DNA from: Stutzerimonas stutzeri
Lineage (GTDB): Bacteria; Pseudomonadota; Gammaproteobacteria; Pseudomonadales; Pseudomonadaceae
Direction of reading: 5' to 3'
DNA: 64,000 nucleotides
NCBI RefSeq assembly: GCF_000219605.1
Contig: NC_015740.1
Coordinates: forward strand, 2,604,001-2,668,000
Positions 10,022 to 18,729 of this stretch are shown piece after piece. The translations under genes were made by a program, and so were the position numbers. The notes beneath the pieces were generated by a model. It worked only from the letters and a program-made list of their open reading frames with translations, did not search any database and was not told the DNA's origin. Position 1 is the stretch's first letter; every line of letters begins with the position of its first letter.

Positions 10022-10316
10022 CGGGCAGTCCTTGATGATCGGAAAGACATACTGGCCAATTGCAATTAGCAGACCAGCAAGCGATCAGGCCACGGCTGCG
10101 AGCACAGGCTCCCCTGTGCGCCAGGACCGCTCATGTTCGCCTCATAAGCTGCTAGACCGGTGAATGGCGCCCCGCATCGGAAAGCGCTCTGCGTAGCGGG
10201 TGCGTCGAAACGCCGCGGGCAGGTCCTCGGCGTTATGCCGACATAAGCGCACCAAATTAGAGACCTGGTGAATTGGCCGGTGCATCACTGTGCACCAGCA
10301 TGGCGCACGCTTACCC

Positions 10317-11066
10317 TCAACTGGCTGGGCGCAGCACGCCGATCAGTGAATCCAGCGAATAGCCCAGACGAGGTGCCAACGCTTCGGCACGCGATCGCAG
10401 GCCCGCCAAATCCAGCTGCTGTTCCAGATCGGCCGGCACCAGCACCACCACGTTGCCCTCCTTCACCGGGCATTCCCAGTAGTGCCGGTGATACAGGCCA
10501 CGCAACAGGGCAGCTCCCAGCGGCCTGTCGTCGTCGGTGCCCCATTGGTTGATGACGAGCCACCCGCCCGGGTTGAGCTTTTCCTGGCAGCGTTTGAGAA
10601 ATGACCAGGCCAGATGCGCCGCGTCCGGCCCCGAGTCGTTGTAGAGGTCGACGAATATCAAATCAGCCGTTTCCGCGGTTTCCAGCAGCTCGGTCGCATC
10701 TCCGATGCGGATGTACAGTCGCGGATCGTTCTGCAACCCCAGGTATTGCATGGCCAGCTCCGGCACCGCCGGGCGCAGCTCGATGACCTCGACGTCCTCC
10801 AGCGGCAGGAAATTGAGGCAGGCCTGGGTCAGATTGCCCGCTCCCAGACCGAGAAACAGCGCGGTTTCCGGCTGTGGATGGCAGAGCCCGCCGAGCAGCA
10901 TGGCACGGGTGTAGTCATATTCGAGCCAGGCGGGATCGGCGATGAACACGCAGCTCTGCTCGACTGCTGCGCCGAATTCGAGAAAGCGGTAGTCACCGAC
11001 CTCGAGCACACGGATGAGCCCGAACGCATCGCGCACTTCAGCGAGCAACCGTTCCTCTTTTTTCAT
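10317..11066 (-). CDS. Spermidine synthase-like methyltransferase-fold protein
   Basis: A 249-residue protein with a Rossmann nucleotide-binding signature ([12 protein letters not shown]), an acidic strand end (VEVIELRP), and the [10 protein letters not shown] and [11 protein letters not shown] motifs of the SpeE-like family. It lacks a separate N-terminal tetramerisation domain, so it may not be a true polyamine aminopropyltransferase. Many pseudomonads carry such a short SpeE-like protein of unknown substrate. It is divergent from the DAHP synthase gene, and the 138-bp gap must hold both promoters. Confidence 0.75.
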   Translation of the reverse strand: MKKEERLLAEVRDAFGLIRVLEVGDYRFLEFGAAVEQSCVFIADPAWLEYDYTRAMLLGGLCHPQPETALFLGLGAGNLTQACLNFLPLEDVEVIELRPAVPELAMQYLGLQNDPRLYIRIGDATELLETAETADLIFVDLYNDSGPDAAHLAWSFLKRCQEKLNPGGWLVINQWGTDDDRPLGAALLRGLYHRHYWECPVKEGNVVVLVPADLEQQLDLAGLRSRAEALAPRLGYSLDSLIGVLRPAS

Positions 11067-11204
11067 CTGCTAGCTCCCGCAAAGTCTATGGCCGCTATGT
11101 GCCAGCGAAGGCGCATCTTACGCAGGCCCATAGGCCATCGCTATCTCCGGGCGCCGGATGCATCAGGTAAACTCGCGCCATTCATCTTTCGATCTGGAAT
11201 GACC

Positions 11205-12554
11205 ATGAGCCACGCCTGGAGCCCCGACAGCTGGAGAAACAAGCCGATTCAGCAGCAACCCGAATATCCGGATGCCGAGCACCTCAAGCGCGTCGAGCGC
11301 ACGCTCGCCGGGTTGCCGCCGTTGGTCTTCGCCGGCGAGGCGCGGGAGCTCAGGCGGCAGTTCGCCGAGGTCACGCGCGGGCGAGCGTTCCTGCTGCAGG
11401 GCGGCGACTGCGCCGAGAGCTTCGCCGAATTCTCGGCGACCAAGATTCGCGACACCTTCAAAGTGCTGCTGCAGATGGCAATCGTCATGACCTTCGCCGC
11501 CGGCTGTCCGGTGGTGAAGGTCGGACGCATGGCCGGTCAGTTCGCCAAGCCACGCTCGGCAGGTGATGAAACCATCGACGGCGTTACGCTGCCGGCGTAC
11601 CGCGGCGACATCGTCAACGGCATCGACTTCAACGCCAAAAGCCGTGTACCCGATCCGGAGCGCCTGCTGCAGGCCTACCACCAGTCCACTGCCAGCCTGA
11701 ACCTGCTGCGCGCCTTCGCCCAGGGCGGTTTCGCCGACTTGCATCAGGTGCACCAGTGGAACCTCGATTTCATCGCCAACTCGCTGCTGGCCGAGAAGTA
11801 TCACCAGCTCGGCGCGCGCATCGACGAAACACTGAAGTTCATGCGTGCCTGCGGCCTGGACGGCGCGCCGCAGCTGCGCGAAACCAGCTTCTTCACCGCC
11901 CATGAAGCACTGCTGCTCAATTACGAGCAGGCCTTCGTGCGCCAGGACAGCCTCAGCGGCGGCTGGTACGACTGTTCCGCGCACATGCTGTGGATCGGTG
12001 ATCGCACCCGTCAGCTGGACGGCGCTCACGTGGAGTTCCTGCGCGGCGTCGGCAACCCCATCGGGGTGAAGGTCGGCCCCAGCATGGATACGGATGAGCT
12101 GATTCGCCTGATCGACATCCTCAATCCGCAGAACGACCCCGGCCGCCTGAACCTGATCGTGCGCATGGGTGCCGACAAGGTGGAAGCTGGCCTGCCACGC
12201 CTGGTGCGCGCGGTGCAGAACGAGGGACGCCAGGTGTTGTGGAGTTCCGACCCGATGCATGGCAACACCATGAAGGCATCCAGCGGCTACAAGACGCGAG
12301 ACTTCGAGCGCGTACTTGCCGAAGTCCGCCAGTTCTTCGACGTGCACCGCGCCGAAGGCAGTTATCCGGGGGGCATCCATATCGAGATGACCGGGCAGAA
12401 CGTCACCGAGTGCATCGGTGGCTCGCGCCCGATCACCGAGGCCGGCCTCTGCGATCGCTACCACACCCATTGCGACCCGCGCCTGAACGCCGACCAGTCG
12501 CTGGAAATGGCCTTCATGATCGCCGAAACCCTGAAGCAGGTCCGACCGGACTGA
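11205..12554 (+). CDS. 3-deoxy-7-phosphoheptulonate synthase, class II
   Basis: Condenses phosphoenolpyruvate and erythrose 4-phosphate, the first step of the shikimate pathway. The ATG at 11205 gives 449 residues starting [22 protein letters not shown], which is the family's usual start. The open frame extends far upstream only because of GC bias. Class II signatures are present: [48 protein letters not shown], and the C-terminal [18 protein letters not shown]. The plant-like class II enzyme coexists with class I enzymes in pseudomonads, and some copies serve secondary metabolism. This copy is next to no phenazine or other pathway genes, so general aromatic synthesis is likely. Confidence 0.95.
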   Translation: MSHAWSPDSWRNKPIQQQPEYPDAEHLKRVERTLAGLPPLVFAGEARELRRQFAEVTRGRAFLLQGGDCAESFAEFSATKIRDTFKVLLQMAIVMTFAAGCPVVKVGRMAGQFAKPRSAGDETIDGVTLPAYRGDIVNGIDFNAKSRVPDPERLLQAYHQSTASLNLLRAFAQGGFADLHQVHQWNLDFIANSLLAEKYHQLGARIDETLKFMRACGLDGAPQLRETSFFTAHEALLLNYEQAFVRQDSLSGGWYDCSAHMLWIGDRTRQLDGAHVEFLRGVGNPIGVKVGPSMDTDELIRLIDILNPQNDPGRLNLIVRMGADKVEAGLPRLVRAVQNEGRQVLWSSDPMHGNTMKASSGYKTRDFERVLAEVRQFFDVHRAEGSYPGGIHIEMTGQNVTECIGGSRPITEAGLCDRYHTHCDPRLNADQSLEMAFMIAETLKQVRPD

Positions 12555-12570
12555 GCCTCTCGGCCCCTCT

Positions 12571-12592
12571 GCGCGGGCAGCACCGCCCGCGC
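12571..12592 (+). terminator. GC hairpin after the DAHP synthase gene
   Basis: A perfect 8-bp repeat GCGCGGGC/GCCCGCGC with a 6-nt loop lies 16 bp past the stop. There is no T-run. A second GC-rich stem (GGGGCC...GGCCCC, about 12630-12663) lies just before the SLC13 gene. Either could be a weak terminator or leader structure. Confidence 0.4.
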
Positions 12593-12695
12593 GCACGAAA
12601 CGAAACCCCGCCGGCCCTGTCCGCCTAAGTAGGGGCCGCGCGGGTTCAGTCCGCACGGCCCCGCTTTCGATAGCGCAGTTTCGAAGAGGACGAAA

Positions 12696-14144
12696 ATGGC
12701 GGAATCATCTCAAGGCCGGGGCGCCGTACTGGCCGCGTGGATCGGCCTGATCCTGGGCCCACTGCTGTTGCTGGCCTGCATCCTAACCGACCCACCCGGC
12801 GGCCTTTCGGAAAAGGCCTGGCTGACCGTGGGCCTGGCCGCGCTGATGGCCGTCTGGTGGTCGACCGAGGCGATACCGATCCCGGCGACCTCGCTGTTGC
12901 CGATTCTGCTGATACCCCTGCTCGACATCGATACCCTGGCCAAGGCCACCGCGCCCTACGCCAACCCGACCATCTTTCTCTTCCTCGGCGGTTTTCTGCT
13001 CGGCCTGGCGATGCAGCGCTGGAACCTGCACAAACGCATCGCCCTGGCGACGCTGCTGGCGGTGGGTAACCAGCCGAGCCGGCAGATCGCCGGCTTCATG
13101 ATCGCCACGGCGTTCATCAGTATGTGGGTGAGCAATACGGCGACCAGCATCATGATGCTGCCCATCGGCCTGTCGGTCATCGGCCTGCTGATCGCCGGCA
13201 GCGAGGAAAAGGAAGGCGCGCGGTTCGCCGTGGCGCTGCTGCTGGGCATCGCCTATTCGGCCAGCGTCGGCGGCATCGCTACGCTCATCGGCACCCCGCC
13301 CAATGCCCTGCTGGCGGCGTTCATGCGGGAGAACTACGACGTCCAGATCGGCTTCGGCCAGTGGATGCTGCTGGGCCTGCCGCTGAGCATCGGCATGCTG
13401 GTCTTCATCTGGTGGTCGCTCACCCGCGGCGGTTTTCGCCTCGCGGGGGGCGACAGCCGTGGTCTGCTCGAAAAGGAAATGGCCGCACTCGGGCCGATGT
13501 CGCGTGCCGAAAAAATGGTCGCCGTGGTGTTCGTGCTGGCAGCGGCGGCCTGGATCTTCCAGCCACTGCTGGCCGACTATATCGACGGCGTGAACGACAC
13601 CAGCATTGCCATGGCCGCAGCGATCGCACTGTTCCTGATTCCAGTTGACCTGCACAAACGGGTGTTTCTGATGGATTGGGAACAGGCCAACAAGGCGCCG
13701 TGGGGCGTGCTGCTGCTGTTCGGCGGCGGCCTCTCGCTGGCCGGCGTCATCGGTGTGTCCGGGCTGGCCGAATGGATCGCCAGCAGCCTCGGCGCCTTCG
13801 ATGCCCTGCCCCTGCTGGCGATGATCGCGCTGGTGGTGACGGTGATCATCTTCCTCACCGAAATCACCTCCAATACCGCGACTGCAGCGGCCTTCCTGCC
13901 ATTGCTCGGTGCGCTTGCCGTGGCCCAGGGGCGGTCCCCGGAAATGCTGGCGATTCCGGCCGCGGTCGCTGCCAGCTGCGCCTTCATGATGCCAGTCGCG
14001 ACACCACCCAACGCCATCGTATTCGGCACGGGACAGTTGCCGATCCAGGCGATGATCAAGGCCGGCTTCGTGCTCAACCTGTTCGGTGTGCTGCTGGTTT
14101 CCCTGCTCTGCTACGGCCTGGTCGGCTGGATCTGGGCGAGCTGA
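12696..14144 (+). CDS. SLC13/DASS-family sodium-coupled anion (dicarboxylate) transporter
   Basis: A 482-residue inner-membrane protein with about 11-12 helices. Diagnostic features are WWSTEAIPIPATSLLP near residue 50, two SNT-type anion-binding hairpins (VSNTATS near 147 and TSNTATAAAFLP near 390), and FATPPNA-like motifs (IGTPPNALLA and VATPPNAIVFG). These place it in the divalent anion:Na+ symporter family, which takes up C4-dicarboxylates, citrate or sulfate. The substrate cannot be set from sequence; a dicarboxylate is most likely. It ends in a shared bidirectional terminator with efp. Confidence 0.9.
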   Translation: MAESSQGRGAVLAAWIGLILGPLLLLACILTDPPGGLSEKAWLTVGLAALMAVWWSTEAIPIPATSLLPILLIPLLDIDTLAKATAPYANPTIFLFLGGFLLGLAMQRWNLHKRIALATLLAVGNQPSRQIAGFMIATAFISMWVSNTATSIMMLPIGLSVIGLLIAGSEEKEGARFAVALLLGIAYSASVGGIATLIGTPPNALLAAFMRENYDVQIGFGQWMLLGLPLSIGMLVFIWWSLTRGGFRLAGGDSRGLLEKEMAALGPMSRAEKMVAVVFVLAAAAWIFQPLLADYIDGVNDTSIAMAAAIALFLIPVDLHKRVFLMDWEQANKAPWGVLLLFGGGLSLAGVIGVSGLAEWIASSLGAFDALPLLAMIALVVTVIIFLTEITSNTATAAAFLPLLGALAVAQGRSPEMLAIPAAVAASCAFMMPVATPPNAIVFGTGQLPIQAMIKAGFVLNLFGVLLVSLLCYGLVGWIWAS

Positions 14145-14160
14145 CACGCGCACAGAAACG

Positions 14161-14192
14161 AAAAAGCCCAGCATCGAGCTGGGCTTTTTTTC
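14161..14192. terminator. Bidirectional terminator between the SLC13 gene and efp
   Basis: AGCCCAGC/GCTGGGCT stem with a 5-nt loop. It is flanked by A-runs on the left and T-runs on the right, so it can end both convergent genes. Confidence 0.92.
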
Positions 14193-14212
14193 TGTCCACC
14201 GCAGGCCGAGGA

Positions 14213-14779
14213 TCAGGCCTTGACGCGGGACTTGTACTCGCCGGTACGGGTATCGATCTCGATCGAGTCGCCGATTTCACAGAAAGCGGAAACCTGCAGC
14301 TCGGCACCGTTCTTCAGGCGGGCGGTCTTCATGACCTTGCCGGAAGTGTCGCCACGTACGGACGGCTCGGTGTAGGCGATTTCGCGAACGATGGTGGTCG
14401 GCAGTTCGACGGAGATCACCTTGTCGTTGTAGAAGACCGCTTCGCAGACGTCGGTCATGCCGTCTTCGATGAAGGTCATCACGCCTTCCAGGTCGTCTTT
14501 TTCGATTTCGTACTGGTTGAACTCGTTGTCCATGAAGACGTACAGCGGGTCGGCGAAGTAGGAGTAGGTCACTTCCTTGCGCTCGAGAATGACCGGCTCC
14601 AGCTTGTCGTCAGCCTTGTAAACGGTCTCGGTAGCCGAACCGTTGAGCAGGTTCTTCAGCTTCATCTTGACCACGGCACTGTTGCGGCCGGACTTGTTGA
14701 ACTCGGCTTTCTGGATGACCCAGGGTGCGCCGTTGATGATGGCCACCTGGCCGGCACGGAACTCTTGTGCGGTTTTCAT
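14213..14779 (-). CDS. efp: Elongation factor P
   Basis: A 188-residue EF-P with KOW and two OB domains. It relieves ribosome stalling at polyproline stretches. The tip of the first domain reads [11 protein letters not shown], which puts an arginine at residue 32. This is the EF-P subtype activated by rhamnosylation of Arg32, not by lysylation of a lysine. The enzyme for this, EarP, is encoded directly upstream on the same strand, 45 bp away, as in many beta- and gammaproteobacteria. So factor and activator are likely co-expressed. Full length, ending at the shared terminator. Confidence 0.97.
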   Translation of the reverse strand: MKTAQEFRAGQVAIINGAPWVIQKAEFNKSGRNSAVVKMKLKNLLNGSATETVYKADDKLEPVILERKEVTYSYFADPLYVFMDNEFNQYEIEKDDLEGVMTFIEDGMTDVCEAVFYNDKVISVELPTTIVREIAYTEPSVRGDTSGKVMKTARLKNGAELQVSAFCEIGDSIEIDTRTGEYKSRVKA

Positions 14780-14824
14780 ACGAAATATCCGAAGGGAATT
14801 AGAGACAAAAAAACAGGCCGCGTA

Positions 14825-15964
14825 TCATAGCCAATCCGTGTAAAAAAACACCAGCTTTCCGGCCAGATCGCCATTGGCGACCTGCGCGTGGGTCCAGGTT
14901 TCGGCGTGCTCCAGTAGCGTCGGGTATTGGCCCAGCAATCCGGTCCACGCCTGCTCGGCGCCCTTTCCCGCGTTCCACGCATGCCAGAACTCTCGCAGCG
15001 CCGAAGCGGCAGCAGGCGATAGCCCCTGCGAGTAGAGCTCGAGAAATGCATTGAGCTTGTCCCAGTGCGCGTCGTCCTCCTGCGGATAGATGTGCCACAC
15101 CAGCGGACGCCCCGCCCACTGGGCACGGATGAACGACTCCTCGCCGCGCACCGCGTTGAAGTCGCAGCTCCACAGCAGCAGGTCGTACTCGTCCTGCGTC
15201 ATGAACGGCACGATGGAGATCTGCAGGCTACCGCGCTGGTGGCAGGCCCCCGGCTCGAGCGTCGCAACACCCAGCCAGGCCGCGACATCGCCCAGCACCC
15301 GCCCCTCTGGCACCAGCAGCTGATTGACGCGTGAGTCGGCGGCAAGCACGTCCAGCCAGCCAGCAACGGCTGTGTTCTCGTAGGCGAACAGCGACAGCAA
15401 ACGCGCCTCCGGCTGGCGCACCACGCCCAGCGTCGCGAGAAAACCGGCCTGCCGCTCAGGATCGCCCTGAAAGCTGGCGCGGCGCAGCATCAGGTCCGCC
15501 TCGCGGATGAGGCCACCGGTCTCGGCCTCGAAGCCGGGAAAGAAGAAGTACTTCTGTACACCGTTGGGCTGCAAGGACGGCAACGCATGGCATCCGACGA
15601 TCCAGTCCTCGGCGCTGAGGTATTCGAGATTCAGCCAGAGGATACGCCGCCCGCTCGCGGCCATGGCGTTGATATAGGCCTGCGGCAGGTTGCAGGCGAA
15701 CGCCTCGATGACGACATCGGCCGGCTCGGCACCCAGCCACTGGCTGGACCAGCGGCGGACATCGACGCCCTCGTGCATCTGTTGATCAGCCTGCGCGCTG
15801 GCCGCCGGGCACAGCCGGGCGAAGGTATCCAGATCGTCCACCCACAGCCGCACCTGCTGGCCGTGCTCGGCAGCCAGCTGACGGGCCAGGCGCCAAGTGA
15901 CGCCGATGTCACCGAAGTTATCCACGACCGCGCAGAAAATGTCCCAACTCGCCCTGACCGACAA
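14825..15964 (-). CDS. earP: EF-P arginine rhamnosyltransferase
   Basis: A 379-residue protein of the EarP family (formerly DUF2331). It transfers rhamnose from dTDP-rhamnose to Arg32 of EF-P. The N-terminus WDIFCAVVDNFGDIGVTWRLARQL is typical and carries the early Asp residues of the acceptor/catalytic region. The C-terminal half holds the nucleotide-sugar part (WSCDFNAVRGEESFIRAQWAGRPLVWHIYPQ). Two Rossmann-like lobes (GT-B fold) are expected. Its place just upstream of an Arg32-type efp makes the call firm. Confidence 0.95.
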   Translation of the reverse strand: MSVRASWDIFCAVVDNFGDIGVTWRLARQLAAEHGQQVRLWVDDLDTFARLCPAASAQADQQMHEGVDVRRWSSQWLGAEPADVVIEAFACNLPQAYINAMAASGRRILWLNLEYLSAEDWIVGCHALPSLQPNGVQKYFFFPGFEAETGGLIREADLMLRRASFQGDPERQAGFLATLGVVRQPEARLLSLFAYENTAVAGWLDVLAADSRVNQLLVPEGRVLGDVAAWLGVATLEPGACHQRGSLQISIVPFMTQDEYDLLLWSCDFNAVRGEESFIRAQWAGRPLVWHIYPQEDDAHWDKLNAFLELYSQGLSPAAASALREFWHAWNAGKGAEQAWTGLLGQYPTLLEHAETWTHAQVANGDLAGKLVFFYTDWL

Positions 15965-16141
15965 AGCATGCTCCTTGAACCGTTAACGGCGACGGCGCCT
16001 TTGAAAATGCCGCGCAGGATACATGAGCCGATCCGGGGTGAAGAACCGCGTGACTAACAACCGAAGGGACAGGACAGGCGCGCACACTCAGGCCACGGAC
16101 AACCGGCCGTCGTGAATCAAGAAGGGGGACGCGAGAAGGTC

Positions 16142-16253
16142 GTTATGGAGGTGAACCCTGCCAGCCACACCCCGGCACACAATGTCACCGCTGCGGCTGC
16201 TCCCTTCCGGGCCTGACCGGGTTCACGGCTGATCGTTGCGAGGGGACCGGCAG
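16142..16253 (-). repeat. Left att repeat: truncated copy of the 4.5S RNA gene (ffs)
   Basis: This 112-bp stretch matches 33803-33914 with only two differences (G for A in ccctGccag, A for G in cacAatg). It holds the SRP RNA core (ccgggcctgacc...gaggggaccggcag on this strand). On the RNA's 5' side the match ends at 16253, and what follows (ccctcgtaa) cannot form the closing helix with the 3' arm. So this is the disrupted copy at the left end of the element, holding the original chromosomal 3' end of ffs. Confidence 0.88.
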
Positions 16254-16350
16254 CCCTCGTAAATCCTGGCTTCCAGCGATTATTGCTCATCACACTGCTT
16301 TCAAGTTGGACGCCATTCTATAGAGCTGACGTATGCCGTTGCGAGCACTT

Positions 16351-16393
16351 TGGATCACCGTTTCGGATCACTTCTGGATCCCTTTTGGATCAC
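16351..16393. promoter_or_regulatory. Cluster of TGGATCAC repeats, candidate integrase arm sites (left end)
   Basis: Four direct copies of (T/C)GGATC(A/C)C occur at 16351, 16364, 16375 and 16386, about 100 bp inside the left att repeat. The same octamer occurs twice near the right end. Repeated short motifs just inside both ends of an integrative element are what lambda-type integrase arm sites look like. The role is inferred. Confidence 0.55.
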
Positions 16394-16859
16394 CTGGCCA
16401 CACCCCACCGGCCATTTTTTGCAAAAAATGCGAGCCCCTATCCATCGAGCCGTCCCACTCGATTCCCCCCGGTACCCACCCCTCCTCGCCTGAAAAAACA
16501 GGGCACCCCCTCCCCGATCAAACACGATGCTCAGGCTTCCCTGTCGACAGCGAGGGTGAGCCGGGGCACGACGACCACCCCACGGGCCTCGATCTCACTT
16601 CCATGTGAACGAGTACCGCGCTCTGGCCAGAGGTCTCGATGGAAGGACAGATCAGCCCGCAAGACCGCGAGATGGGTTCCCGTGCGCACTCAGGGGGTGG
16701 ATCAGAAGGTGTACCTTCCGAGCCAACCTGAGCACAGCTTGAGCCAGACGAAACGACGTGGCCTCTAGATGGATCAGAACTGTTGATTTCTACCGATCCA
16801 CTCAATAGCATCTTGAGCCAGCTTTAAGATCCACCATAGCGCTCAAGGAGCTATCAGCC

Positions 16860-17420
16860 ATGACCGCCACCATCGCCTACGTACGAGTCAGTACCGACGA
16901 CCAGACCACCGAGGCCCAGCGCCACGCCATCAGCCAACGCTTCAATGTGAACGAGTGGTTCTCCGATGAGGCCACTAGCGGGGCCACTAAGGCACTGCAG
17001 CGGGAAGGCTTCAAGGCACTCCATGCCTACGCCAGGAAGGGAGACACGGTTGTCGTGGCCGCCATCGACCGCCTAGGCAGAGACACCATCGACGTGCTGG
17101 AGACAGTGGAAGCCCTTAAGGCCAAGGGCGTGACCGTGGTCTCGATGCGCGAAGGATTCGACCTATCCAGCCCGGTAGGCAAAGCCATGCTCACCATGCT
17201 GGCTGCCGTAGCGGAGCTGGAGCGAGCCAACATCAAAGCCCGCCAGATGGCCGGGATCGAGCGAGCCAGGGCACAGGGCAAGAAGCTGGGGGCACCCAAG
17301 GTAATCGATGATCAGGCCGTGGCTATCTGGAGGAAAGAGAACGAGGCCAGCATTACGGATACCGCGAAGCACTGGGGGATCTCAACGGCTGCCGTGAAGC
17401 GGGCTTGCAGAGCCCCGTAG
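16860..17420 (+). CDS. Small serine recombinase (resolvase/invertase family)
   Basis: A 186-residue protein. The catalytic domain starts with AYVRVSTDDQTTEAQRHAI, whose Ser in YVRVST is the nucleophile. It has AIDRLGRDTIDVLETVEAL (the DRLGR active-site motif), the E-helix AAVAELERANIKARQMAGI and a C-terminal helix-turn-helix (SITDTAKHWGISTAAVKRA). It is close in size to Tn3-type resolvases and DNA invertases. It is the first gene in from the left end of the ffs element. A diverged copy of its last 40 codons lies at 23.16 kb, beyond the restriction genes, so the cargo appears to sit at or near its 3' end. No res site was identified. Confidence 0.9.
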   Translation: MTATIAYVRVSTDDQTTEAQRHAISQRFNVNEWFSDEATSGATKALQREGFKALHAYARKGDTVVVAAIDRLGRDTIDVLETVEALKAKGVTVVSMREGFDLSSPVGKAMLTMLAAVAELERANIKARQMAGIERARAQGKKLGAPKVIDDQAVAIWRKENEASITDTAKHWGISTAAVKRACRAP

Positions 17421-17494
17421 CCAGCCATTTGCAAGCCTGAAAATTACGACGAAGCTGGCTTGGTACGTCTTATTTTTTGCTTTAAGTCTACTAG

Positions 17495-18400
17495 GCTGTG
17501 TACGAAAAGCACTGTTGTAAGCACTGCAGCGTGCAAGACAGAGTGACCATAGCGGCCAAACTTCTTGCCAGCTTGTCGTAGCGACTGCCAATTCTGCGAT
17601 TCTCCTTCAGCCAGCCGAACATTCGCTCGCTGATGTTCAGGTGCCGGTATTCCGGGCGGTCGAACAGTCGAGGCAGCCCCGGCTTGAGCTTACGCTCTAT
17701 GGTTCGCTGCGGAATCACAGGCTGCGTCCGGTAACGATCACAGTACTGCCGCAAACGCTCGGCATCGTAGCCTTTGTCTGCAAGCAACCAGCGACAGCGC
17801 TTGCAAGACGACCTTGTTTGCCAAGGATAGGAATCTGATCCATGAGTGCTTGTGCATCGAGATGTTGCTGGCCTGACCCGACGACAGCAAAAAACGTAGG
17901 GAGATGCCGTGGCATCGCAAACCATATGAATCTTGGCAGTCAGGCCTCCCCTGCTGCGCTCCTGCGCATGGTCTACCGGCTCTTGTGCCACCCCTTTTCC
18001 CCAGCGCCAGAAGAGATTCGGGTTGCTCGCACCACCGTGGAGTCGATCATCTAGGTATCCAGATCGATCAGCCCGTCCTGATTCAGGCGGATGTGTAAAC
18101 GTTCAAACGCCTGGTCGAACGTGCCGTAGTCTCCCCAATCACGAAAGCGTTGATATGCAGTCGACCATGGGCCAAATCGCTCCGGAAGATCGCGCCAGGC
18201 AGCACCGGAGCAAAAGATCCAGAAGATGCCGTTGAGCATCAGTCGATCTTCACTGCGAGGTCGCCCCATTTTCTGTCTGAGGGGTAACCAAATCGGCGAT
18301 CAGCTCCAAAGCCGCATCTGGGCGTTCGTAGCGTTTTGCCATGCGGGCCTCCAGCCTGTCATGGCGCCGATTTTGACCGTTCAGACTTTTCGTACAGAAC
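17495..18400 (-). mobile_element. IS5-family insertion sequence, degenerate
   Basis: A 906-bp element with imperfect terminal repeats (GCTGTGTACGAAAAG left, GTTCTGTACGAAAAG as the right-end complement). It is flanked by the 4-bp duplication CTAG (17491-17494 and 18401-18404), typical of the IS5 family. The transposase is on the minus strand and broken. The N-terminal part (18051-18269, AAWRDLPERFGPWSTAYQRF) stops early. The C-terminal part, with the DDE-domain segment ADKGYDAE and the conserved RFKRLVE-like region, is in shifted frames (17491-17991). Not active by itself. Confidence 0.85.
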
Positions 18401-18729
18401 CTAGTAGACCTTTAACATCGGCTCATCCACAGACACGCGCAGCTAAGCTAGATCGAATGGCAATATGCCACTAAAAAATACTTGTGAAAAAGCAATAACC
18501 TAGTGTAGATAATCAAGTTCAAAAGGTCTGTTTACGCAAGGATGCTGGTGATGCTCAAGCTAACCCCTAGCTCCAATCTCAATAAAGTAGAAATCAAAGA
18601 TGAGTCTATCTGAATAGCAGTAATAGCTGGCAGATACTATTCGATTATCTCTAAAGCTAAATTACCTATATCGGGAATGCCTCCTGATGTTTCACATTAA
18701 TTCAAAGGCAAGAAAGAGAGAGCTTCATA
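18401..18729. other. AT-rich gap upstream of the McrB-like gene
   Basis: About 330 bp with no gene. It is AT-rich, like the operon it precedes, and probably holds that operon's promoter. A purine-rich ribosome site (AAGAAAGAGAGAG) lies just before the ATG at 18730. No clear operator was seen. Confidence 0.5.

Noticed and set aside
11163..12656. Large minus-strand open frame opposite the DAHP synthase
   Set aside because: Composition is typical of an antisense shadow. The plus strand encodes a clear class II enzyme.
12783..14174. Large minus-strand open frame opposite the SLC13 carrier
   Set aside because: Rich in Gln/His/Arg with no motif. The other strand is a well-formed membrane carrier.
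16142..16253. Left ffs copy as a second working 4.5S RNA
   Set aside because: Its 5' side does not pair with the 3' arm and it lacks the promoter seen at the right copy.
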